From Halobacteriales archaeon SW_5_70_135 (GTDB lineage Archaea > Halobacteriota > Halobacteria > Halobacteriales > SW-7-71-33), in the NCBI GenBank assembly GCA_003022865.1, contig PXSK01000021.1, forward strand, positions 62,678 through 126,677: a DNA stretch of 64,000 nucleotides, given 5' to 3'. Both the position numbers and the translations under genes were made by a program. Shown one piece after another: positions 28,847 to 39,016 of this stretch. Each line of letters starts with the position of its first letter. Within the stretch, counting starts at the first letter, position 1. A model generated the notes under the pieces. The model saw only the letters and a list, made by a program, of their open reading frames with translations. It made no database searches and had not been told where the DNA came from.

Positions 28847-30742
28847 TCAGGACCCGTCGGACCCCTCGTGGCCGCCGTCGGCCGCCGACCGGGGCCGGTC
28901 GCCCTCCTGCTGCGGGTCGGGACCGCCCTCGACCGGCTCGACGCCGGTCGACCCCTCCGGAGAGTCGGCACCGGAGCCGGCCTCGCCGTCGCCGCCCGCG
29001 GGCTCGTCGCCGGTGACGGACTCGCCGGCCGGCACGTCGCCGGCGACGCCCGGGGTCGTGTCCGCCTCGCGGTCGGCATCGCGGCGCTGCCGGAGGTTCT
29101 GTCGGGTGAACTGCGGGCTGGTGCCGATCCCCGTCGGGCCGCGCATGTTCCGGTACAGCAGCATGGTGACGACGGTCGTGAGCGCGGCGGCGACGGCGGC
29201 CTCGACGAACAGTTCGCCGATGTAGAGGATGGTGATCGAGACGCTGCCGAAGGCGACCAGCAGACCGTACACCAGCCGCCGCGCCAGCGCGTCGAGCACG
29301 TCGTCGGGGTCCTCGATGTCGGTCTTGATCTCGAAGTTGCCCCGCTCCAGGCTGTCCAGCGCTCGCTCCAGCTTCGGCGGAGTGCGAAGCGCCGCCGCCG
29401 TCGACCGTTGCAGCTGCTCGCCGCGCTCGCGCACCTCGGTGCGGACTGTCTCCTCGACGTAGCCCTGCTCGCGCAGGTAGGTCGTGGCGACGTCGATGAA
29501 GTCGAAGTCCTCGTCCAGCGTGACACAGACGCCCTCGACGACCGTCGCTACCCGTAACACGAGCGCCAGGTCGCGGGGCATCCGCAGCGGAAACTCGTAG
29601 ATGGTGTTCTCCACCTGGTTGACGATCTGCTGGACGCGGTACTGCTCGATCTGCTCGCCGCGGGCGTCCCGGATCGCGAGTTCCATCACCTCGGCCATCA
29701 GCCCGCGGTCCGCGTCGGGGGACAGCGTCCCCATCGCGACCAGCGTGTCGAGGATGGCGTCGATGTCCTTCGCGGCGACCGCGCGGTAGAACCGGACGAT
29801 CTGCTCCTGCAGTCGTGGGCCGACCCGACCGCTCATGCCGAAATCGTAGAAGACGACGCGACCGTCGTCGGTCACCGCGAGGTTGCCCGGGTGCGGGTCG
29901 GCGTGGAAGGCGCCGTCCTCGACGAGCATCTTCAGGTACACCCGCTGGAGGGTCTCCGCCAGTGCGGAGCGGTCGATCCCCCTGCGGTCGAGTTTCGCGA
30001 CGCGGTTTATTTTCGTCCCCTCGACGTACTCCATCGTCAGCACCCGTCCGGTCGACAGCTCGTCGACCACGTCCGGCATCACGACGCGGTCCTCGTCGGC
30101 GAAGTTGGCCCTGATCTCCCGGAGCATCCCCGCCTCGCGGCGGTAGTCCATCTCCTCGCGGATCGTCTCGTCGAACTCGTCGGCGAGGTTGCGCATCGAG
30201 AAGGCGCGGTTCTCGCCGACGAAAAACAGCACGAGTGGCAGCGCCCAGCGGATCGCCCGCAGGTCCGCCGCCACGAGGTCCTCGACGCCGGGGCGGCGCA
30301 GCTTCACCGCGACGCGCTGGCCGCGGTAGCGGGCGGTGTACACCTGGCCGAGGCTGGCGCCGCTGATCGGGGTGGTGTCGAAGCGCTCGAACCGCTCCTC
30401 GACCGGCCCGAGTTCGGCCTCGACGACCTGGCGGGCCTCCGCCCACGGCGCCGGCGGGACGTCGTCCTGTAGACTGGCGAGCACCTCGACGTACGCCGGC
30501 GGCAACACGTCCGGCCGGGTCGACAACAGTTGGCCGAGCTTGATGAACGTCGGTCCGAGCGTCAGCAACGAGTCGAGCAGGCGTTCGGCCCGGCGCTGCT
30601 GTCGGTCGGGCGTCACGCGGCGCGGGCCGCCGAACAGCAGGAACCGGCGACGGTCGCGGGCGTACGCCGCGACGAGCGGCAGGAACTGCCGCAGCACCCG
30701 CAGGAATCGCCAGTACGCCCTGAGTCGGACCAGTGTGATCAC
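28847..30742 (-). CDS. ABC1/AarF/UbiB family kinase
   Basis: LGPTFIKLGQLLSTRPDVLP, GASLGQVYTARYRGQRVAVKLRRPG, FHADPHPGNLAVTDDGRVVFYDFGMSG. Confidence 0.93.
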   Translation of the reverse strand: MITLVRLRAYWRFLRVLRQFLPLVAAYARDRRRFLLFGGPRRVTPDRQQRRAERLLDSLLTLGPTFIKLGQLLSTRPDVLPPAYVEVLASLQDDVPPAPWAEARQVVEAELGPVEERFERFDTTPISGASLGQVYTARYRGQRVAVKLRRPGVEDLVAADLRAIRWALPLVLFFVGENRAFSMRNLADEFDETIREEMDYRREAGMLREIRANFADEDRVVMPDVVDELSTGRVLTMEYVEGTKINRVAKLDRRGIDRSALAETLQRVYLKMLVEDGAFHADPHPGNLAVTDDGRVVFYDFGMSGRVGPRLQEQIVRFYRAVAAKDIDAILDTLVAMGTLSPDADRGLMAEVMELAIRDARGEQIEQYRVQQIVNQVENTIYEFPLRMPRDLALVLRVATVVEGVCVTLDEDFDFIDVATTYLREQGYVEETVRTEVRERGEQLQRSTAAALRTPPKLERALDSLERGNFEIKTDIEDPDDVLDALARRLVYGLLVAFGSVSITILYIGELFVEAAVAAALTTVVTMLLYRNMRGPTGIGTSPQFTRQNLRQRRDADREADTTPGVAGDVPAGESVTGDEPAGGDGEAGSGADSPEGSTGVEPVEGGPDPQQEGDRPRSAADGGHEGSDGS

Positions 30743-30748
30743 CCCACC

Positions 30749-31132
30749 TCAGCCGTCCGTCTCGTCGGGGTCCTCGCCGGGCTCCTGGACGTCGATGGTC
30801 GTGGCCGCGGCGGCGGCCCGCTTCGGCAGGCGCACCTCCAGAACGCCGTCGTCGACGGCCGCCGTCGCCCCCTCGTCGGTGGCGTCGTCCGGCAGCGGGA
30901 GTTCGGCGTCCAGAAACAGCGACCGGTCCTCCCGGAGGAAGCGAAACGCCGGCGGAAAGGCCTTCTCGCGGCGGGCCTCGATCACGAGGCGACGCCCCTC
31001 GACGGAGACGTCGACCGTCTCGGCCGTCGTTCCCGGCAGGTCGACGACGAGGCGGTACGCGTCGTCGCTCTCCAACAGGTCCGCGAACACCGTGTCCGGC
31101 AGGTCGCGGAGCGCCTCGCGCAACGCTGACAT
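30749..31132 (-). CDS. Hsp20/alpha-crystallin family protein
   Basis: ACD-like YRLVVDLPGTTAETVDVSVEGRRLVIEAR...LPLPDDA...DDGVLEVRLPKR. Confidence 0.82.
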   Translation of the reverse strand: MSALREALRDLPDTVFADLLESDDAYRLVVDLPGTTAETVDVSVEGRRLVIEARREKAFPPAFRFLREDRSLFLDAELPLPDDATDEGATAAVDDGVLEVRLPKRAAAAATTIDVQEPGEDPDETDG

Positions 31133-31241
31133 GCCCGCGACTTCGCGGCCGGGGGCGAAAAAGGCCGTGATCCGTCCGACCGGACGTCTCAGCACGCACG
31201 ACCCTCCTACCGTTGGCAGCCCGCGCCTCGATCAGTTCTGC

Positions 31242-31487
31242 TCAACTCGTCCGGTCGACCCACCGGCAGAACGCCTCGAAGTCGTCAGCGCCGGCCTGCT
31301 TCGCGATCTGCCGTAGCGTTCCCTTCGGGACCGGATCTGCGCGCGGGACGGTAACCGTCCGGACCTTCCCGGTGTCTGGATTCTCGTACCGCAGCGTCGT
31401 GTGGCGCCCCTTCCCCCCGACCGGGACGAACCCGTGACTCGTCAGCGCAGAGAGCACCTCTCGCGTGGAGAAGGTGGTTCGAACCAT
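31242..31487 (-). CDS. hicA: HicA-type toxin (type II TA)
   Basis: VLSALTSHGFVPVGGKGRHTTLRYE...VTVPRADPVPKGTLRQIAKQAG. Confidence 0.88.
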   Translation of the reverse strand: MVRTTFSTREVLSALTSHGFVPVGGKGRHTTLRYENPDTGKVRTVTVPRADPVPKGTLRQIAKQAGADDFEAFCRWVDRTS

Positions 31488-31552
31488 CGATCCACGGTTC
31501 CGGAGAGAGATACGAAAATGACTGTGACGCTGCAACTGGCTGTGGTCAGCGA

Positions 31553-31825
31553 TCACTCCCGGTCAAGCCACGGCGGCGACCCCTCGCCGCCGATCTCGAC
31601 CTCGATACTCGACTCCTCCAGGTAGCCGGCGGGGTCGTCGATGGTGTCGCCCGCACCGAAGTGGCTGTCGAGGGCATCGGCGAGGTTTCGGAGCGCCGCG
31701 GCCTCGTCGTCGCCAAAGGAGGCTACCCCGGTTTCGACGTGGACAGCTGTCACGCGACCGTTGTCTTCGTGGACGAACCGGACACCGTCCATGTCGGGTT
31801 CGTCACCCGCCTCGGTGGTCGCCAT
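31553..31825 (-). CDS. hicB: HicB-type antitoxin
   Basis: VETGVASFGDDEAAALRNLADALDSHF; immediately upstream of hicA on the same strand. Confidence 0.82.
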   Translation of the reverse strand: MATTEAGDEPDMDGVRFVHEDNGRVTAVHVETGVASFGDDEAAALRNLADALDSHFGAGDTIDDPAGYLEESSIEVEIGGEGSPPWLDRE

Positions 31826-31898
31826 GCTCGTTCGTGGACGCTCCGTGAAGGTAAATCTTCAGTTCACTCGACGACCAATGGTCCCGGGGACGAGACGG

Positions 31899-32360
31899 TT
31901 ACTCGTACAGCCAGGTCTCGTCGATCCGCTCGAACGCGACCAGCTCGGAGTCGTCGAAGAAGAGGTCGATCTCCCGCTCGTTGGCGCCGGGGTCCTCGTG
32001 GTCGGCGGCGTGGACGACGTTGCGCCCGAGGTCGAGGGCGTAGTCGCCGCGGACCGTGCCGGGGGCGGCCTCGGCGGGGTCGGTGTCGCCTATCATCCGT
32101 CGGACCTGTCGCGTGGCGTTCTGGCCCTCCCAGACCATCGGCACGACGGGTCCCGAGGTGATGAACGACCGCAGGTCCTCGAAGTACGGCTCGTCGACGT
32201 GTTCGTCGTAGTGTTCGCGGGCGAGTTCGTCGTCGATCCGGATCACTTTGGCGGCGACGAGCTTCAGCCCGCGGTCCTCCAGACGGGAGACGATCTCGCC
32301 GACCAGCCCGCGCTGGACGGCGTCGGGCTTGGCCATGACGAAGCTGCGTTCTCGGCTCAC
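31899..32360 (-). CDS. ndk: Nucleoside-diphosphate kinase
   Basis: RSFVMAKPDAVQRGLVGEIVSRLEDRGLKLVAAK. Confidence 0.96.
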   Translation of the reverse strand: MSRERSFVMAKPDAVQRGLVGEIVSRLEDRGLKLVAAKVIRIDDELAREHYDEHVDEPYFEDLRSFITSGPVVPMVWEGQNATRQVRRMIGDTDPAEAAPGTVRGDYALDLGRNVVHAADHEDPGANEREIDLFFDDSELVAFERIDETWLYE

Positions 32361-32361
32361 G

Positions 32362-32562
32362 CTACTGTTCCTCGGAGCCTTCGGGCACCTGACTCTCGTC
32401 GTGGATCCACTCCAGGTCGCGCGGGTCGCGGTCCATGAAGTAGTTCTTCTCGGCCTTCGAGTCGACGAAGTGCAGCACCGTCCCGTCGTTTCTGACGTAC
32501 ATGATGCCGGTGCCGGGCTCTATCTCCTCGCCGGTGTAGTCACAGGTGCGGTGTTCGACCAT
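32362..32562 (-). CDS. rpl24e: 50S ribosomal protein L24e
   Basis: [37 protein letters not shown]-type zinc protein. Confidence 0.95.
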   Translation of the reverse strand: MVEHRTCDYTGEEIEPGTGIMYVRNDGTVLHFVDSKAEKNYFMDRDPRDLEWIHDESQVPEGSEEQ

Positions 32563-32566
32563 CGTC

Positions 32567-32791
32567 CTACTGCCCCCCGATCGCGTCGGCCTCGCGGGCG
32601 GTCTCGCGCAGCTGGAGCACGTCCCCCTCCCGCACCGGGCCGAGCACGTTCCGCGTGATGATGCGTCCCTGGTTCGACCCCTCGCGGATGCGGCACTTGA
32701 CCTGCATGGCCTCGCCGTGCATGCCGGTCTTGCCGACGATCTCGATCACCTCGGCGGGTGTGGAGCCGCCCTCGTCGTCTTCGGCGCTCAT
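32567..32791 (-). CDS. rps28e: 30S ribosomal protein S28e
   Basis: [47 protein letters not shown]. Confidence 0.96.
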   Translation of the reverse strand: MSAEDDEGGSTPAEVIEIVGKTGMHGEAMQVKCRIREGSNQGRIITRNVLGPVREGDVLQLRETAREADAIGGQ

Positions 32792-33154
32792 CTACCTGAG
32801 TTCCTCGACCTTCTCGGTGACGTCCTCGACCGTGCCGGAGGCGTCACCGGGGTCGACGATCGTCGCCGCCGCGGAGCCGACCTCCAGACCGGCGGCGCGG
32901 CCGACGGACTCCTGTTCGTCGACGAAGACATACGCCACGTCGCGCTCGTCCGCGAGTTCCGGGAGATGCATCACGATCTCCTCGGGCTGAACGTCCTCGG
33001 CGACGACCACCAGGTCGGCGTTGCCGCGCTCGACGGCCTTGGTCGTCTCGTTCGTACCTTTCCGTACCGATCCCGTGTCACGGGCGACCTCCAGCGCCTC
33101 GAGGGTGTCCTCCTGAAGGTCCTGCGGAACGTCGAAGTCTACGTACACTGGCAT
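32792..33154 (-). CDS. rpl7ae: 50S ribosomal protein L7Ae
   Basis: [44 protein letters not shown]. Confidence 0.97.
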   Translation of the reverse strand: MPVYVDFDVPQDLQEDTLEALEVARDTGSVRKGTNETTKAVERGNADLVVVAEDVQPEEIVMHLPELADERDVAYVFVDEQESVGRAAGLEVGSAAATIVDPGDASGTVEDVTEKVEELR

Positions 33155-33324
33155 TGTTGGGTTCCTCCCGCACGCGGGCTCGGAGCCACCGCGTCAGAGG
33201 TCCGGCCGTAGACGGTGGCTCCTCACCACCCCGTGCGGAGCGTATCCACCCCTAACTAACCCCGTCACAAAAGCGCTTTCAAACGGCCGCCGGCGGTGTC
33301 AGTCCGTACCACGGCCGCGCGGAC

Positions 33325-35805
33325 GTGGAAAGCGTCTTGCCGGCCGGACCGCTACACGAGGCCGTGACGGACGGGAACGCCGACGGCTCGAGCGGTGCCG
33401 ACGACGTCGCCGACCTCGCCCGCGACTTGCGTGCCGCCGCCCGCCGGTCGAACCAGCGTCGCCTGCTCGTCGTCGCCGGCGACGACGGCGACCGCGTCGA
33501 CCGGGCCGCCCGCGAGGCGCTCGTCGCCGCCGACTGCCCGCCCGCCGAGACGACGCTGGTCGGCGACCGCGACCTGCTCGACTGCGAGCGTGTCTCCCCG
33601 GACCGCGCGGGACGGCTGCTCGGCACGACCGGGACGGCGGTCGTCGTCGACGCCCGCGACCGCCTGGTGCCGAACGCGCTGGGCAGCGTCGTCGGCGCCG
33701 TCGACGGCGGCGGACTGCTCCTGCTTCTGACGCCCCCGCTCGAGGCCTGGCCCGACCTGACCGACGGCTTCGACGAGAGCCTCGCCGCCCCGCCCTTCGA
33801 CGCGGCAGAGGTGACCGGTCGCTTCCGTCGCCGGCTCGTCGACACGCTCCGCGGGCGGCCGGGCGTCGCCGTCTTCGACGCCGACGCCGGACTGGCCGTC
33901 GAGACCGGCGGTGACGTGCGAGACAGCACACTCACCGACGAGAGCGGCGACTCCGGCGCGGGGGAGCCGCCCGCCGACGGCCGGTTTCCCGAGGCCGTCT
34001 ACGCCGCCGCCCGGACCAGCGACCAGCGCGACGCCGTGGCCGCCCTGGAGCGGGTGGCGCCGGCAGCTCCCGGGAGCGACCCGGCGCCGCGTGCGGCCGT
34101 CGTCGAGGCGGACCGCGGCCGCGGGAAGTCGAGCGCCGCGGGCCTGGCGGCCGGCGCCGTCGCCGCGGCGGGGGGCGAGGTCGTCGTCACCGCCCCCGGC
34201 CGGGCGAACGCCCGCGAGGTGCTCGACCGTGCCGGGGGGACGCTCGACGCGCTCGACGCCCGTGAGTGCGCCGACTCGGACGGCGTGGCGGTCCGGTCGA
34301 CCGGCGGCGGCAGTGTGCGCTACCGCTCCCCCGGCGTGGCCGAGGCGACGGCGACGGAGCCGGACCTGCTCGTCGTCGACGAGGCGGCCGCGCTGCCGGT
34401 ACGCCGACTGGCGGCGACGCTCGCGGCACCCCGAGTGGTGTACGCGACGACGGTCCACGGCTACGAGGGGACCGGTCGGGGCTTCGCGGTCCGGTTCCGC
34501 GACCGGCTCGAGGAGGCCGACCACGCGGTCACGGAGGTTCGGATGGACGAGCCGGTCCGCCACGCCGCCGGCGACCCCGTCGAGCGGTGGGCGTTCGACG
34601 CGCTCCTGCTCGACGCCCGGCCGCCGGTGGAGCCGGCGGTCGTCGACGCCACCCCCGGGAGCGTTCGGTACCGCCGGCTCGACCGCGACGCGCTGGGCGA
34701 GGACCGCACGCTGTTGCGGGAGACGTTCGGCCTGCTGGCGCGGGCGCACTACCGCACCGAGCCGGACGACCTCGCCCGACTGCTGGACGCTCCGAACGTC
34801 ACCGTTCGGGCGCTCGTGACCGACTCCGTGGGCGACAGCGACGGCGACGGCGACGGTGCCGCCGGTCACGTCGTCTCGGTGGCGCTGCTCGCCCGCGAAG
34901 GGGGACTGTCGACGGAGCGCCGCGCGGCGATGTACGAGGGCGAGCGAGTCCGCGGGCACATGGTGCCGGACGTGCTCACCTCGCAGCTGCGCGACCCCGA
35001 GGCGGGGGCTCCGGTCGGACTTCGCGTGCTGCGGATCGCCACCCACCACGCCGTCCGCTCGCGCGGGCTCGGCTCGCGGCTGCTCGGGGGCGTCCGCGAG
35101 GAGGTCGCCGGCGACGCGACCGACCCCGGAGAGACGGCCGCCAGTGACGAGCGCCGGAGGGGCGGCGTCGACTACCTGAGCGTCGGCTTCGGGGCGACGC
35201 CGCGGCTGCTGTCGTTCTGGTCGGCGAACGGCTTTCGGACGGTGCACCTCTCGCTGTCGCGCAACGAGCGCTCCGGCGAACACTCCGCGGTGATGCTCGA
35301 CGGTCTGGCGGAGGCCGGACGGGCCCTCGCCGACCGTCACGTCCGCTGGTTCCGCGAGCGGGCGGCGTCGGCGGCCTCGGCGCCGCTCTCGACGGTCGAC
35401 CCCGACGTGGTCCGGACGGCGTTGCACGCCGCCGGTCCGACGGTCGGAACGGACGAGGGCGGCCCCCCCGACCGCGAGTGGGTGCCGGATCTCGACCTCG
35501 ACGAGCGGGAGTGGCGACTCGTCGCGGGCGCGGCCTACGGTCCGGGGCTGTACCAGGTCCGGCCCGCGCCGTTCCGGCGGCTCGCGGTCGCCGGCCTCGT
35601 CGACCCCGCGCGGCTCCTGGAGGCGGACCCCGAGCGGCTGCTGGTCGCCGTCGTCCTCCAGGGCCGGCCGGCCGACGCCGTCGCCGACCGGCTCGGCCAC
35701 CACTCGGCCGGCGAGTGCCTGCGGGCGACCGGCGAAGCGCTGGCGACGCTGGTCGACCGCTACGGCGGCCCGACGGCCGAGCGGGAGCGGAAGCGGTACG
35801 ACTGA
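33325..35805 (+). CDS. tmcA: tRNA(Met) cytidine acetyltransferase
   Basis: EADRGRGKSSAAGLAAG, LLVVDEAAALPVRRL, THHAVRSRGLGSRLL, YLSVGFGATPRLLSFWSANGF; exact start uncertain. Confidence 0.94.
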   Translation: MESVLPAGPLHEAVTDGNADGSSGADDVADLARDLRAAARRSNQRRLLVVAGDDGDRVDRAAREALVAADCPPAETTLVGDRDLLDCERVSPDRAGRLLGTTGTAVVVDARDRLVPNALGSVVGAVDGGGLLLLLTPPLEAWPDLTDGFDESLAAPPFDAAEVTGRFRRRLVDTLRGRPGVAVFDADAGLAVETGGDVRDSTLTDESGDSGAGEPPADGRFPEAVYAAARTSDQRDAVAALERVAPAAPGSDPAPRAAVVEADRGRGKSSAAGLAAGAVAAAGGEVVVTAPGRANAREVLDRAGGTLDALDARECADSDGVAVRSTGGGSVRYRSPGVAEATATEPDLLVVDEAAALPVRRLAATLAAPRVVYATTVHGYEGTGRGFAVRFRDRLEEADHAVTEVRMDEPVRHAAGDPVERWAFDALLLDARPPVEPAVVDATPGSVRYRRLDRDALGEDRTLLRETFGLLARAHYRTEPDDLARLLDAPNVTVRALVTDSVGDSDGDGDGAAGHVVSVALLAREGGLSTERRAAMYEGERVRGHMVPDVLTSQLRDPEAGAPVGLRVLRIATHHAVRSRGLGSRLLGGVREEVAGDATDPGETAASDERRRGGVDYLSVGFGATPRLLSFWSANGFRTVHLSLSRNERSGEHSAVMLDGLAEAGRALADRHVRWFRERAASAASAPLSTVDPDVVRTALHAAGPTVGTDEGGPPDREWVPDLDLDEREWRLVAGAAYGPGLYQVRPAPFRRLAVAGLVDPARLLEADPERLLVAVVLQGRPADAVADRLGHHSAGECLRATGEALATLVDRYGGPTAERERKRYD

Positions 35806-35837
35806 CCCGACCAGTTTTTTTGCCCGAGCGTTCACGG

Positions 35838-36326
35838 ATGGACGTGCCTGTCGACCCGTTTCTCGTCGCCGCGGTCGGACTGTTGCTCGCGGGCGTCGTC
35901 GGCGTCGCCGTGCCGCTGGTACCGGGGCCGCTCCTGTCGGTCGGAGGCGTACTGCTGTACTGGTGGTTGACGGGCTACGCGGCGCCGTCGCCGTCGGTCG
36001 TCGCCGGGCTGACGCTCGTCGGTCTACTGGCGGTCGCCGTCGACGTCGGCGCGGAGTATCTCGGCGCCCGCGCCGGCGGCGCCTCGACGCTGTCGTCCGC
36101 GCTCGGTGTGGTCGTCGGGCTGACGTGTCTGGTGCTGGTCGGGCCGGTCGGCCTGCTCGTCGGCGTGGTCGTCACTGTCGTCGTCGTCGAGACCTACCGC
36201 GGCGCCAGCCTCCGGGAGGGGGTGCGGGCCGCGACCGCCGCGGTGGTCGCCGCGCTCGCCTCGGGCGTCGTCCAGGCCGTCCTCGTGCTCGCGATGCTCG
36301 CGGTGTTTCTGGTCGCCGTGCTGTGA
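35838..36326 (+). CDS. DUF456 family membrane protein
   Basis: VVGVAVPLVPGPLLSVGGVLLYWWLTGY and hydrophobic profile. Confidence 0.82.
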   Translation: MDVPVDPFLVAAVGLLLAGVVGVAVPLVPGPLLSVGGVLLYWWLTGYAAPSPSVVAGLTLVGLLAVAVDVGAEYLGARAGGASTLSSALGVVVGLTCLVLVGPVGLLVGVVVTVVVVETYRGASLREGVRAATAAVVAALASGVVQAVLVLAMLAVFLVAVL

Positions 36327-36400
36327 GCGACGGCCGCGCCGGCGCCGAAGGGCTCCGCGAGAGCGGCCCCGTCGGACCGGCGGTCGGCGGTGGATCGAGT

Positions 36401-37170
36401 GAGTCGAGACGACGTGGGCGCCGACGACGGCGACTCGGAGGTGGTAGCCCGTCATCACCTCGTCGACGTAGTCGCCGTCGATGCGGTAGTGGTTCTCTCG
36501 GACGGCTTCGACCTGCCAGTCCTCCTCTTCGAGGGACGCGATGGCCTGCTCGTTCGTCGCGGGCGCGGACTGGTAGAGCCGCTCCAGGCCGCGCTTCTCG
36601 GCCCACCCCAGGGCGCGGTCGAGCAGGTGGTGGCCGACGCCGTGGCCGCGGTACCCCTCGATGACGCCCACGGTGAGCTCGGCGGTGTGTGCGAGCTTCT
36701 CGAGTTCCGGTCGGTGGAGGTGGACCCAGCCGACGACCTCGTCGTCGACGGTGGCGACGAAGAACGTCCGCGACTCTACCCGTCCCGGCGGAGGACGGTC
36801 CCCTCGTGGTCGAGCACGTCCGCCACGGACTCGGCCTCGATGTACGTCCGCTCGCTGGCGACCTGCCGGGTGACGCCGACCAGTCCCGACAGGTCCGTCT
36901 CCCGCGCCGGACGGACGGTGAACTCGAAGCCGTCGGCGCGGAACTGCTCGTGACTGCCGGGCTCGACGCGGACGCGCAACTCGCCGTCGACCGTCTCGAC
37001 GTAGCCGTCCCGTTCGAGGATCGCGACGTGGTGTCCGAACCCCCGGGGGTCGATGCCGAGACGGTTCCGCACCTCGTCGGGCGGTCGCGGCCCCGACCGG
37101 CCGAGACACTCGTAGATCCGCGCTCGGTCGTCGTGGTCGATCGAGAGCTCCTGTAGCCTGGGCGTGTGAA
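36401..37170 (-). pseudogene. Winged-helix + GNAT N-acetyltransferase split by a frameshift
   Basis: N-part ...IYECLGRSGPRPPDEVRNRLGIDPRGFGHHVAILERDG...FTVRPARETDLSGL...DHEGTVLRRDG(stop) and C-part VESRTFFVATVDDEVVGWVHLHRPELEKLAHTAELTVGVIEGYRGHGVG in another frame; junction at C-run 36779-36781. Confidence 0.78.
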
Positions 37171-37226
37171 CGGTTCGCGTGCTCCCGGTTAAAAAGTAGA
37201 GAGCCGCCGCGAGGGTCGTGCGGCAT

Positions 37227-37634
37227 ATGTACCCCGGTCCGGTAGCCGGACAGGTGTACACGATCACGGTTTCGCGTGAGTTCGTCGCACAGCACTTCCT
37301 GACGGTGCCGGACCCGAAGCCGCCGGAGGGCGAGGTCCACTCGCACGCCTTCACCGCCGAGGCACGTCTCAGCGGGTCCGAACTCGGCGAGTACGACTAC
37401 CTGCTGGACATCACCGACCTGGAGGCGGCGATGGACGACACCGTCGCGGAGTACCGCGACGAGCTGCTGAACGACCGCCGGGAGTTCGAAGGGCTGAACC
37501 CCAGCGTCGAGCGCTTCGCGGAACGCTTCGCCGGGCGACTACTCGGCCGGCTGGACGCCCCCCGCGTCGAGCGCTGCGAGCTGCGCATGTGGGAGGACGA
37601 CGTCGCGTGGGCGAGTCACGAGCGACCCGTGTAG
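37227..37634 (+). CDS. 6-pyruvoyl-tetrahydropterin synthase/QueD-family protein
   Basis: FVAQHFLTVPDPKPPEGEVHSHAFTAEARLSG...DITDLEAAMDDTV. Confidence 0.85.
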   Translation: MYPGPVAGQVYTITVSREFVAQHFLTVPDPKPPEGEVHSHAFTAEARLSGSELGEYDYLLDITDLEAAMDDTVAEYRDELLNDRREFEGLNPSVERFAERFAGRLLGRLDAPRVERCELRMWEDDVAWASHERPV

Positions 37635-37635
37635 C

Positions 37636-38703
37636 ATGCACGTCGGGCTGGTCGTCTACGGCGACCTGACGCCGACCTCGGGCGGCTACCTGTACGACCG
37701 CCGGCTCGTCCGCCACCTCCGGGAGCGGGGCGACCGTGTCGACCTCGTCTCGCTCCCGCGGCGGGGCTACGCCAGCGCCCTGACCGACAACCTCACCCCG
37801 GGACTGTACCGCGCGCTGGCTCGCGACTACGACGTGCTCCTGCAGGACGAGCTCTGTCACCCGTCGCTGGTCGCCGCCAACCGGCTGCCCGGCGTCTCGG
37901 CGCCGGTCGTCGCCGTCGTCCACCACCTCCGGGCGAGCGAGCCCCGCCGTCTGCGGCCGCTGTACCGCGCCGTCGAGCGCCGCTACCTGGAGGCGGTCGA
38001 CGCGACGGTCTGCAACGGCGAGACGACCCGGGCGGCGGTCGCGGACCTCCTCGGCCGCGAGCCGCCGGGCGTCGTGGCGCCGCCGGCGGGCGACCGCTTC
38101 GACCCCGAGATCGCCGACAGGGAGATCCGCGAGCGCGCCCACCAGGGACCGCTCCGGCTGCTGTTCGTCGGTAACGTCACCCGTCGGAAGGGGCTCGACG
38201 CGCTCGTCGGCGGTCTGGCGACCGTCGACGGCGACTGGCGACTCACCGTCGTCGGCGACACGACCGTCGACCCGGAGTACGTCGACCGGGTGCGCCGACA
38301 GGTCCGCGCCGAGGGCGTCGAGGATCGCGTGACGGTCGCCGGTCGCCTGCCGGACGACGAGCTCGCCGCGGCGCTGCGCGAGCACCACCTCCTCGCCGTC
38401 CCGTCGCGGTACGAGGGCTACGGCATCGTCTACCTGGAGGGGATGAGCTTCGGCCTGCCGGCACTGGCCTCGCGGGCCGGCGGCGCCGCCGAGTTCGTCG
38501 ACGACGACTGTGGCTTCCTCGTCGACCCGGGTGACCGGGCGGCCGTCGCCGGTCACGTGACGGCCCTGCTGGCCGACCGCGACCGGCTCGCGGAGATGGG
38601 CATCGCCGCCCGCCGGCGCTACGAGGCACACCCGTCGTGGGAGGCCTCCGCCGCCCGCGCCCGCGAGCTGTTGCTGTCGGTCGCCGGCGACGCCGAGCGG
38701 TGA
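37636..38703 (+). CDS. Glycosyltransferase family 4 protein
   Basis: LLFVGNVTRRKGLDALV, VPSRYEGYGIVYLEGMSFGLPALASRAGGAAEFV. Confidence 0.93.
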   Translation: MHVGLVVYGDLTPTSGGYLYDRRLVRHLRERGDRVDLVSLPRRGYASALTDNLTPGLYRALARDYDVLLQDELCHPSLVAANRLPGVSAPVVAVVHHLRASEPRRLRPLYRAVERRYLEAVDATVCNGETTRAAVADLLGREPPGVVAPPAGDRFDPEIADREIRERAHQGPLRLLFVGNVTRRKGLDALVGGLATVDGDWRLTVVGDTTVDPEYVDRVRRQVRAEGVEDRVTVAGRLPDDELAAALREHHLLAVPSRYEGYGIVYLEGMSFGLPALASRAGGAAEFVDDDCGFLVDPGDRAAVAGHVTALLADRDRLAEMGIAARRRYEAHPSWEASAARARELLLSVAGDAER

Positions 38704-38740
38704 CTCCCCGCGGTCCCGATGTCGTGGCGCGACGGAGAAC

Positions 38741-38969
38741 GTGCCCGACGGCCCACGCGCCGCGGCCGTGCACGCGCTCGTCGACGCGCTCGACGGGCTG
38801 GACTGGGCGCTCACCGGGAGCGCGTGCGCTGCGGGGCGTCCCCGTCGAGCCGGACGACGTCGACGTCCGGACCACCGAGCGCGGCGCGTACGAGGCGCGG
38901 GCGTGCGAGCGACTCGGCCGCGACGAGCGAGCCGCCCTGCTGCGGGCACACGCCGAGGACGAGCACTGA
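38741..38969 (+). pseudogene. Remnant of a nucleotidyltransferase-domain protein
   Basis: AVHALVDALDGLDWALTGSACAA in one frame, LRGVPVEPDDVDVRTTERGAYE...EARACERLGRDERAALLRAHAEDEH in another; middle of the fold absent. Confidence 0.65.
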
Positions 38970-39016
38970 CCGCGGGAACACCACACCTAAGCGGGCGTCG
39001 GTCCGACGGGAACTCG

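Noticed and set aside
33352-35835. Minus-strand 827-aa ORF opposite tmcA
   Set aside because: Antisense shadow of a confidently assigned gene.
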